DNA of 17,924 bases from positions 1 through 17,924 of the forward strand of contig CAZOIA010000118.1 of NCBI GenBank assembly GCA_964579675.1, in the 5' to 3' direction. The stretch comes from CAZOIA01 sp964579675. Its GTDB lineage: Bacteria > Planctomycetota > Phycisphaerae > UBA1845 > PWPN01. How positions within the stretch are numbered: the first letter of the stretch is position 1; each line of letters begins with the position of its first letter. The translations under genes were made by a program, and so were the position numbers. Of this stretch, positions 11,817-17,924 are shown piece after piece. Below the pieces are notes generated by a model. That model was not told the origin of the DNA, made no database searches, and was given only the letters and a program-made list of their open reading frames with translations.

Positions 11817-14168
11817 CTATCGCTGGACGATTTCAAATGGGATGGCCGGCAACACGCCGAGGGAGACGCGCCGTTTCTGCTTCGGCGCTTTGCCGCCTTG
11901 CTGCCGTCCCGCCATCTCCGTGAAGGCCTCAACAATCAAGTTGCCCTCTAGCCCGACCCGCGCCGCGTCCCGATCGGCCTTCAACACGAACGCCAGGCCC
12001 TCGGGCACAACGGTCACATCTTGAAGGGTCACGCCCTCGGGAGGTTCGCGCAACTCCAGTTCCATCTGCTTGACCATCGGGCGTCTCGGGGTCTTGATCC
12101 GCACCTGGGCTGTGCCCCCTGCGGATATCCGGACGGGACCGTCGCCGACCAGTTCGAGGGGCGGCCCCGGGCGTTTGCCCGTGACCGCGACCATGAGCTC
12201 TTGTGAGGGCGCCAGATGCCGGTAGAGGAATGCCTGCATCATATCTTCCGCGGGGACGGCGGGCCGGCTGACCTTGCGTCCGCCGATCAAAGCGCTTCCT
12301 TCCAACTGCACAGCGACGGGCTGATCGAGCAGCTTGCGAGGCGCAGTCAGGGTCATGCGGACGCGGTCGAGTCCGGGGGGAATCCGCGCGCCATGCAGCG
12401 TGAAGCCGGCGGGCGAGTCTTTCAGGACCACTTCGATATCGCCCGCGAATCCATCTTTCCGCACCGCGTGAACACTGATCGGCACGTTGCGTCCGGCGCC
12501 CACGTTAATGCTGGAGGGTGTTACGCGCAGCGCGAAATCGGGCCGCGCGGGCCCGATGCGCAAACGGTAGCCGTAGGCTTCGCCCCCGTGTTGCTGCGAA
12601 TCGCTCAGATGCGCATGGTAGACCCCGTCCTTCGGCAGCCGGGCGTAGACGTACGAATCCGCGTGGTGGGTACACAATCCCAGCTCCTTGTCCTCGTGAT
12701 CGTCATTCCACTCCAGCACGCGGCCCGATGTGTCGGTCAGGCGGAGCAGCGAGTCCAGCGGCGAATACAGCCGGCGGCCAAACACCTCAGCCACCACCTC
12801 ATCACCGGCCCGGCCGGTAAACTGGAATACGTCCGAGTCGCCGGGTTGCCCGATGCGGCCGTTGACGATGTGCGGCAGGTCGATCTCCTGCGCGCAGGCC
12901 GGGGTATCGTTGGGTTCGATCTCGCGGCATTCGGGTAGCGTGTCCACGGCGTAGGTGACGCGATTGGACACCCAGTTGTATCGGCGCAGCGCCGTCTGCC
13001 TGATGCCGTCCGCTCCAGCGCTGGTATTCAGAACCAATTGCTTCCTGGAAAGGTTCCAGCCGTCGATCGAGGCGACCGTCCTGTTGCCCCTGCGGCCACC
13101 CAACGGGAATGTCTGCGTAATGAAGGGTTGCTCCCCCACGGCAATGCGGTAGACGAAATCCTCCCTTCCGCGATAGATGGCGTCACGGATCTCCAGCTCG
13201 TATTCGCCGTCTTTGGGGACCTCGTAGAAGAGCACCGGATCGGGATCAAAGCGGTAATCATCCGCGAAGGCCACTTCCTTGTCCTGGTCATCATAAAGGG
13301 CCAGCGTGGCCTGGAACCAGCCGGGGACGGCGTCCGCGAGATACGGGATCAGATGCCGGGCTTGGGTCTCGATCACCAGTTGTTGTCCCTGCTTGGCCCG
13401 GAAGCGAAAACGATCGACGTCTCCCGGCGTGATCTGTCCGTTCATCAGGACGGGCAGGTCGATCGCGGGTTCCTCCGCCAGCAGGGTGTATGCTTTCGGG
13501 TCGTTGGGCTCCCGCTCGCAGGTTTCCCGCAGCAGCCCGACCTCAAAGCACATGGGGTTGGTCAGGCCGAAGGGGGTCTTGAGTCGGATTTCCCGGTCAC
13601 CGGGTGCCGCCCTGGCGTCGAGGGTGATTTCAACCAGCACCGATTCGGCAATCTGCGCGTTGGGCTGTCTCTTCTTGAGGTTGAGGAGTCCGTTTCTCAC
13701 ATGCAGCAGTTCCCTGAGGCTCTTGTCTTCCAGGTTGCGCAATAGCGGATGTTCCGGCAGTTTGACCGCTGGCTTCTTCGTTGCCTTGGGCTTGTCCGCG
13801 GTTTTCCGATTCTTGATGAACTCTCGACCGAGAGGAGTGAGACTGCGACCTTCCCGGGACAATTCGTCCAGCCGCTTCTCAAACAGCTCTCTCATCCGCC
13901 TCTGAAGTTTCTGGCGCTGTTCCTTGTCCAGGTTCTTGAGGGGCCTGTAGTGCTGAACGACCGAGGTGCGCACGCCGTCACCGGAGACGTAGGCCTCGTT
14001 GACACCCCAGAGATGCTGACCGCCGACGATGATCTCAAAGACGGCACCCCGCTGACCGCCGGCGGGGTAGACGTAGCCGATGTGCGGTTCTCTGGGATTC
14101 GACTGGCCCCACGCCGTCGCCACGCCTGGAATCATCGCCAGCAGCAAGACTCGTCTCGACACCGTCAT
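11817..14168 (-). CDS. Secreted TIG-like/PPC-domain protein, last gene of the DUF1549-DUF1501 operon
   Basis: Exported protein of 783 residues made of binding-type modules, with no catalytic motif seen. Residues 1-22 are a signal peptide (MTVSRRVLLLAMIPGVATAW). A TIG-like fold starts at VYPAGGQRGAVFEIIVGG (33-50). It is interrupted by a charged, coiled-coil-prone, Lys/Arg-rich region (about 75-165) and resumes at about 170-212. PPC domain 1 covers about 215-346 (EREPNDPKAY; GDVDRFRFRAKQGQQL). A second TIG-like start is PLGGRRGNRTVASIDGWNL (355-373). PPC domain 2 covers about 415-540 (REIEPNDTPACAQEIDL; GDSDVFQFTGRAGDEV). Two or more Ig-like segments fill 545-783. PPC domains are usually found in secreted proteins and can mediate binding (family knowledge). 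Start ATG 14168 follows the DUF1501 stop by 23 bp and has GAGAAG 7 nt upstream, consistent with translation within one operon. It probably works with its two upstream partners; the ligand is unknown. Confidence 0.87.
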   Translation of the reverse strand: MTVSRRVLLLAMIPGVATAWGQSNPREPHIGYVYPAGGQRGAVFEIIVGGQHLWGVNEAYVSGDGVRTSVVQHYRPLKNLDKEQRQKLQRRMRELFEKRLDELSREGRSLTPLGREFIKNRKTADKPKATKKPAVKLPEHPLLRNLEDKSLRELLHVRNGLLNLKKRQPNAQIAESVLVEITLDARAAPGDREIRLKTPFGLTNPMCFEVGLLRETCEREPNDPKAYTLLAEEPAIDLPVLMNGQITPGDVDRFRFRAKQGQQLVIETQARHLIPYLADAVPGWFQATLALYDDQDKEVAFADDYRFDPDPVLFYEVPKDGEYELEIRDAIYRGREDFVYRIAVGEQPFITQTFPLGGRRGNRTVASIDGWNLSRKQLVLNTSAGADGIRQTALRRYNWVSNRVTYAVDTLPECREIEPNDTPACAQEIDLPHIVNGRIGQPGDSDVFQFTGRAGDEVVAEVFGRRLYSPLDSLLRLTDTSGRVLEWNDDHEDKELGLCTHHADSYVYARLPKDGVYHAHLSDSQQHGGEAYGYRLRIGPARPDFALRVTPSSINVGAGRNVPISVHAVRKDGFAGDIEVVLKDSPAGFTLHGARIPPGLDRVRMTLTAPRKLLDQPVAVQLEGSALIGGRKVSRPAVPAEDMMQAFLYRHLAPSQELMVAVTGKRPGPPLELVGDGPVRISAGGTAQVRIKTPRRPMVKQMELELREPPEGVTLQDVTVVPEGLAFVLKADRDAARVGLEGNLIVEAFTEMAGRQQGGKAPKQKRRVSLGVLPAIPFEIVQR

Positions 14169-14191
14169 GGTTACGCTTCTCAGTTACACGG

Positions 14192-15544
14192 TTACATGAT
14201 CTCTTTGAGGCGGCCGCCACCCTGCGCGCCGTCCTCCGCTGGCGGTGTGACCCGAACGTCCAATCCGCGGGAGTTGGGCAGCGGTCCATCGGGATCGATG
14301 CCGAGTAGTTCGTAGATACTGCCGATCAGGTCTTGCGGATAGACGGGGCGTTCCGTCACTTCCTCGCCCTTGGCGTCCGAAGCCCCGACGACGCAGCCGC
14401 CCTTGAACCCTCCACCGGCCAGCACCGCGGAGAAGCATTTGCCGTAATGCCCCCTGCCGCCGTTCCAGGGCGGTTCCCACTGGACTTTCGGCGTCCTTCC
14501 AAACTCGCCGCTCCACCAGACGATCGTACTGTCGAGCAGTCCGCGGTCGGCCAGGTCCGACAGCAGGGTGGCCATCCCCCGGTCCATCTCCGGCAGCTTC
14601 CGGCGCACGGTAGCGAAGTGCTGTTTGTGGGTGTCCCACCCCTTGTAGTTGATGGTAACGTAGGGCACGCCGTGTTCGACCAGCCGGCGGGCCATCAGAC
14701 AGGACTGGCCGAACGTGCTACGGCCGTACCGCTCCCGGATCTCGTCCTTTTCCTCCGACAGCTCGAACAGCTTGCGGGTCTCTCCAAACATCAGCCCATA
14801 AGCGTTCTCCTCGCAGCGGTCGAGCTGTTCAAAGTGCGGATTCCCCGGCATGGCCTTGCCGAGCGAATCGAGCGTATGGAGCAACTCGCGCCGGCTTCGC
14901 TGGCGCTGATCGGAGACGCCTTCCGCCACGATCCCCTCGACGGCGAAGACTTTCTGATTGGGGTCGCCTCCGGTGGCGAACGGCTTGTACCGCGGCCCCA
15001 GGAACCCCGCCTCGGAGAAGCGGCCCTGAGGCTCGGTCAACACGATATAGGGCGGGACCAGCCCTTCATAACCGTGGTCATAACCCTTGAACAGCGACAC
15101 GACGGCCCCAACACAAGGATAAACCAGGCGGCCGGGTTTGCGGCCGGTCTGAACCATATACGAAGCTGTTTCGTGAGCGTTGATACCGTGGGTCATGCTG
15201 CGGATGATGGCATACTTGTCGGCTTGCTGTGCGAGCATCGGAAGCAACTGGCCGATCCGTATCCCGTCCACGTTGGTGGAAATCGGCTTGTCCAGCGGGC
15301 CGCAGTAGTCGTAGCCCGCTTCCGGCTTGGGATCGAAGGTGTCCAGATGAGACGGCCCGCCCCACATCCAGATCTGAATGACGGCCTTGGCCCGCGCCGG
15401 CTTCTTCACAGGTCGCACCGGCCCGGTTGCAGGTAGCGCCCAGACACCCCGATGATCGATGAAGGCCAGTCCGACTGCCCCGAGAAACCCCCGCTTCAAA
15501 GCTTCGCGACGGGTAGTGGCATCTCTGGGTTGTTGCTGGTTCAT
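14192..15544 (-). CDS. DUF1501 protein with Tat-type signal
   Basis: Protein of 450 residues in the DUF1501 family, related to the alkaline-phosphatase/sulfatase fold; its reaction is not established. A Tat-type signal, TRREALKRGFLGAVGLAF (11-28), suggests export after folding. Family motifs, in order: WGGPSHLDTFDPKP (from 61), THGINAHETASYM, YKGWDTHKQHF, WWSGEFGRTP and GRGHYGKCFSAVLAGGG. The last usually reads GRDHW- in this family as I know it, so the Asp is missing here. The Asp/His residues in these motifs would be candidate metal ligands by analogy with the fold. ATG 15544 puts the Arg pair close to the N-terminus; in-frame ATGs at 15565 and 15586 are alternatives, none with a strong ribosome binding site. 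It lies 51 bp after the DUF1549 stop and 23 bp before the PPC gene, so all three are probably one transcript. Confidence 0.92.
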   Translation of the reverse strand: MNQQQPRDATTRREALKRGFLGAVGLAFIDHRGVWALPATGPVRPVKKPARAKAVIQIWMWGGPSHLDTFDPKPEAGYDYCGPLDKPISTNVDGIRIGQLLPMLAQQADKYAIIRSMTHGINAHETASYMVQTGRKPGRLVYPCVGAVVSLFKGYDHGYEGLVPPYIVLTEPQGRFSEAGFLGPRYKPFATGGDPNQKVFAVEGIVAEGVSDQRQRSRRELLHTLDSLGKAMPGNPHFEQLDRCEENAYGLMFGETRKLFELSEEKDEIRERYGRSTFGQSCLMARRLVEHGVPYVTINYKGWDTHKQHFATVRRKLPEMDRGMATLLSDLADRGLLDSTIVWWSGEFGRTPKVQWEPPWNGGRGHYGKCFSAVLAGGGFKGGCVVGASDAKGEEVTERPVYPQDLIGSIYELLGIDPDGPLPNSRGLDVRVTPPAEDGAQGGGRLKEIM

Positions 15545-15595
15545 GATCGCTGTCTCATTCTTCATCAAACAACCGCATCGCGGCATCCGAACAGT

Positions 15596-17161
15596 TCAAT
15601 GCTGGTACAAGAACTCCTTGGTGTTGATCAGTGCCCATGCCAGATCCTCGGCTGCCTGCTTCAGACCCAGGCCCTTGGTTTGAAAGTACTTCTCCGCGGC
15701 GGCCAGCTCCTCCTGCGTCGGATGACGCGACAGGATACTCACATAAATCAGGCGGATCAGCCTGGCACGGTTCCCCCTGGCGGTCTTCATCAGGCCGCGC
15801 AACCGCCAGCTTCGTTGAATCTTGTGTTGAACATGAGTTGAATTGAGCAGGTGTAACCGCTGGGCGTCCGTGGGCTGGTTGTTGCGTTCAGATACCAGGC
15901 CGGTATCGCGAGCCGGGCGCCCGAACATTTCGAGAAACTGACTGGTGATGCTCCCATCCGCCAACGCAATGGTGCGCTGGTGTTCCGGAATGAAAGTGAA
16001 CGGTTCCGGGATGGCGCTCGAGTAACTCTCCCCGGTCCCGCCAATCCAGCACAAGGCGTCGATCAACACTTCCGCGTCCAGCCGGCGGATCGGGTAATGC
16101 GCGAACAGGGCCTCGGCCTCCGGATGGTCGCTGCGCGGAATCGAGGACTGCTGGTAGGTGCGAGCGTTGAGGATCAGCCGGTAGATACGCCGCAGGTCAT
16201 AGTCAGCCTTGACCAGTTCCTCTTCCAGGTAACCCAGCAGTTCGGGATTCACGGCAGGGTTGTCCGGTCGGATGTCGTCCGGCTCGTGGATGATGCCGCG
16301 GCCCAGCAGCCAGGCCCAGATGCGGTTCACGACGTTGCGCGCGAACCACGGGTTGTCCGGGGCAATCAGCCAATCGGCAAAGACCTTGCGAGGATCGTCG
16401 CCCGCCAGGATCCGCACGGTGGTGCCGTCGGGGAAAACAGCCTCCACGGGATCGGCCGGCGCCGGGTCCAGGCACACGATCTCTTCCTTCCATTCCGCCG
16501 TCTTCTTGTACGCGACCCGCGAGAAGAACGACTTCATGCCGGAGCGGCGCGTTTCGGGCCAGCTCTTCATGCGGTCGCCCATGAAAGTCAGGGCCACCGC
16601 CTCGGCAATCGCCGCGGGTTCCCGACCTTGAATCGCGCGGTAAAAATTGACCGGCGGCACGCGGAAGTTGCTGCCGCTCGAGGTCAACAGATCGCGGGCG
16701 AATTCATCGTAGGGCGTGTTCTCACGGATGGCGTCCCGAATCCAGCGATGATAGGCCTGCACCGCGTTGGGCCACAGGTTGATCGGAAACTCCGCCTTGA
16801 CCCGCAACAGATCGCACCACTTCAGCGCCCAGTAGTCGGCAAACTCCTTCCTTGCCATAAGGGCGTCGATCAGTGCAGCACGCTTCTCGGGGCGGCGGTC
16901 CTGAAGGAATGCGAAAACCTCCATGGGCTTGGGCAACGTACCGATGACATCCAGGTACACGCGCCTGACAAAGACCTCGTCAGAACACGGATTCGCGGGC
17001 TTGATGCCCCGCTTGTTCAACGCGGCCAGCACCAGGTCATCGATAGGATTCGCCGATGCGAACCCGGCGTCGTCTTCAAACGGGCGCACGATCCGCGGCT
17101 CCACGTCCGCCGCGCTACCGGCTCCCACGAAGACCACAACCGCAAGCAGGCATTTCCTCAT
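15596..17161 (-). CDS. DUF1549/DUF1553 protein, without a haem-binding motif
   Basis: Exported protein of 521 residues. A short signal peptide covers 1-18 (MRKCLLAVVVFVGAGSAA). DUF1549 lies at about 38-215 (FVRRVYLDVIGTLPKPMEV; YWALKWCDLLRVKAEF; YDEFARDLLTSSGSN). DUF1553 lies at about 255-515 (DWLIAPDNPWFARNVVNRIW; RPDNPAVNPELLGYL; RLILNARTYQQSS; YPIRRLDAEVLIDAL; RLIYVSILSRHPTQEE). Many relatives carry an N-terminal planctomycete cytochrome c domain, and the DUF1549 core often has C-x-x-C-H near FLGVRLQ; here the equivalent FMGDRMKSWPETRR has no Cys and the protein has no CxxCH at all. Function is unknown; it is nearly always paired with DUF1501 in planctomycetes. ATG 17161 is chosen for GGGAG 5 nt upstream plus the signal peptide, although the frame stays open to an ATG at 17731. 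First gene of the operon. Confidence 0.9.
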   Translation of the reverse strand: MRKCLLAVVVFVGAGSAADVEPRIVRPFEDDAGFASANPIDDLVLAALNKRGIKPANPCSDEVFVRRVYLDVIGTLPKPMEVFAFLQDRRPEKRAALIDALMARKEFADYWALKWCDLLRVKAEFPINLWPNAVQAYHRWIRDAIRENTPYDEFARDLLTSSGSNFRVPPVNFYRAIQGREPAAIAEAVALTFMGDRMKSWPETRRSGMKSFFSRVAYKKTAEWKEEIVCLDPAPADPVEAVFPDGTTVRILAGDDPRKVFADWLIAPDNPWFARNVVNRIWAWLLGRGIIHEPDDIRPDNPAVNPELLGYLEEELVKADYDLRRIYRLILNARTYQQSSIPRSDHPEAEALFAHYPIRRLDAEVLIDALCWIGGTGESYSSAIPEPFTFIPEHQRTIALADGSITSQFLEMFGRPARDTGLVSERNNQPTDAQRLHLLNSTHVQHKIQRSWRLRGLMKTARGNRARLIRLIYVSILSRHPTQEELAAAEKYFQTKGLGLKQAAEDLAWALINTKEFLYQH

Positions 17162-17166
17162 CAGGT

Positions 17167-17171
17167 CTCCC
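17167..17171 (-). promoter_or_regulatory. Ribosome binding site of the DUF1549/DUF1553 gene
   Basis: GGGAG on the minus strand, 5 nt before the ATG at 17161, directly ahead of the signal peptide. Confidence 0.65.
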
Positions 17172-17834
17172 GGTATATCGCAGGTCAGCTCCTCGGTCGA
17201 GCCGTTGACCGCGCTCCGCCACTGCTTCCCATCGCCCTGATCTTCCCTTGAAGCACGACTCCCTGCCGCGGGCACCACTCCCTTTGTCAGCCTTCGCCCG
17301 GACGCCCCTGTTGGGTTGAAGGCCTTCTCCTCGGGGCCGACGCTCCCGATCCTCTTCTTATCGGTCTGGGCTTGCTCCCGGCTGTTGGCCTGGCCGCACT
17401 TCCTGCTCCGTTCCCTCGGATATCCTCCCTCGGTTTGCACCCTCCAAGGCGCTCTTCCATACGATGGATAACGACGGCGCAGCAGCGCTATTGCGGGCAA
17501 GAGCTTGAGCGATCCAGCAAACGGTTCTTGCAAGGGGCCAGCCCCGGGAGCCGCTGGGCGGGCCTGCCACTCGCTTTCGCTCAGGGCTATTCGGATTGAA
17601 TCTGCGAGCCCATTCCAAAGCCCTGATTGCGCCAACAGCAGCGTTGGCGTGGCAGCAGCCGACGCCCTGACCTCCGCCCAACCCCAGGAACCACCGTGCA
17701 ACTTGAGGCGTGAGGGGAGCCGACACCTCATTTCTGGCCTGGACGAATCTCTGGCCTGGAGAACGAGATGGCAGCGGCCTGATGAACCGCAATCGATGCG
17801 ATCGCATTTTCCCGGTCTGCCAGGGGGCCGGGTG

Positions 17835-17862
17835 TTGCGTAACGAACGCCTTAAGCTACACT
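17835..17862 (+). promoter_or_regulatory. Possible promoter of tRNA-Thr
   Basis: TTGCGT (17835-17840), a 16-bp spacer and TACACT (17857-17862), ending 9 bp before the tRNA. Three of six and four of six matches to consensus; the close position is the main support. Confidence 0.4.
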
Positions 17863-17871
17863 TATGGTGAC

Positions 17872-17924
17872 GCCACCGTAGCTCAATTGGCAGAGCAGCG
17901 GTTTTGTAAACCGCAGGTCGGCGG
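17872..17924 (+). tRNA. tRNA-Thr (anticodon TGT), truncated by the window edge
   Basis: Cloverleaf read directly: acceptor 5' strand GCCACCG, TA, D stem GCTC/GAGC with loop AATTGGCA, anticodon stem GCGGT/ACCGC with loop TTTGTAA, variable loop AGGTC, and the start of the T stem GGCGG. The anticodon at loop positions 34-36 is TGT, decoding ACA and, by wobble, other Thr codons. The T loop and acceptor 3' strand lie beyond the window. Upstream is a plausible promoter. Confidence 0.93.

Larger units (their letters stand above)
17162..17871. other. Gene-poor gap between the operon and tRNA-Thr (710 bp)
   Basis: No convincing protein or RNA gene. The minus-strand frame of the DUF1549 gene remains open for 190 codons upstream, but the peptide is Arg/Gly/Ala/Ser-rich, has no domain I recognise and no ribosome binding site at its ATG. 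No clear TATAAT-like site was found for the operon. A perfect 12-bp palindrome ATGCGATCGCAT is at 17796-17807. The gap should hold the operon promoter and long leader, unless transcription starts from a non-consensus site. Confidence 0.5.

Noticed and set aside
17162..17600. Possible group II intron leader or degraded reverse-transcriptase region
   Set aside because: The Arg/Gly-rich translation prompted the idea, but no GUGYG-type 5' end, domain V hairpin or RT motif was seen.
17162..17731. 190-codon N-terminal extension of the DUF1549/DUF1553 protein
   Set aside because: It would bury the signal peptide that starts at 17161; the peptide is low-complexity and resembles no domain.
17796..17807. 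12-bp palindrome ATGCGATCGCAT as a terminator or operator
   Set aside because: A perfect palindrome without a loop makes a poor hairpin, and it is single in the window; kept only as an observation.
1..17924. CRISPR arrays, insertion sequences, prophage or toxin-antitoxin modules
   Set aside because: No regularly spaced repeats, transposase, integrase or small overlapping gene pair was recognised on either strand.

Overview
The window is GC-rich DNA, most likely from a member of the Planctomycetota. The main evidence is an operon of a DUF1549/DUF1553 protein, a DUF1501 protein and a pre-peptidase C-terminal (PPC) domain protein, a combination typical of planctomycetes and some verrucomicrobia. 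A very large secreted peptidase C25 protein and a secreted methyltransferase-like/PQQ-propeller fusion point the same way. No plasmid, phage, transposase, integrase or CRISPR signature was seen.

Layout, left to right. (1) 1-3686, minus strand: the 5' part of a giant gingipain-like cysteine peptidase with adhesive C-terminal domains, running off the left edge. It has the best promoter in the window, about 110-135 bp upstream of its start. (2) 3960-5251, minus: two housekeeping-type genes, an AMMECR1-domain protein and a DedA/VTT-family membrane protein. (3) 5408-8065, minus: a secreted protein predicted to have an alpha/alpha-barrel (six-hairpin glycosidase-like) domain, a jelly-roll module and a malectin-like domain. 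(4) 8066-8446: a 381-bp divergent intergenic region. (5) 8447-11758, plus: a signal-peptide protein with a short SAM-methyltransferase-like domain and two PQQ-type beta-propeller halves. (6) 11817-17161, minus: the three-gene operon DUF1549/DUF1553 - DUF1501 - TIG/PPC, ending convergently against gene 5. (7) 17162-17871: a 710-bp gap with no convincing gene. (8) 17872 onward, plus: the 5' two thirds of a tRNA-Thr(UGU), cut by the right edge.

Six of the eight protein-coding genes carry recognisable export signals, and their domains (C25 peptidase, Ig/ASH/ConA-like, malectin, PQQ propeller, PPC, TIG) are of kinds found at cell surfaces or in the periplasm. I read the window mainly as part of an extracellular/periplasmic degradation and surface-attachment repertoire. 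The three-gene operon probably supplies partner proteins whose biochemical roles are not established. Start codons were chosen by Shine-Dalgarno motifs and signal peptides. In four genes (3686, 8065, 8447 and 14168) the motif sits exactly 7 nt before the chosen start, and in 17161 it sits 5 nt before.

All family assignments come from reading motifs by eye. No database search or structure prediction was run.
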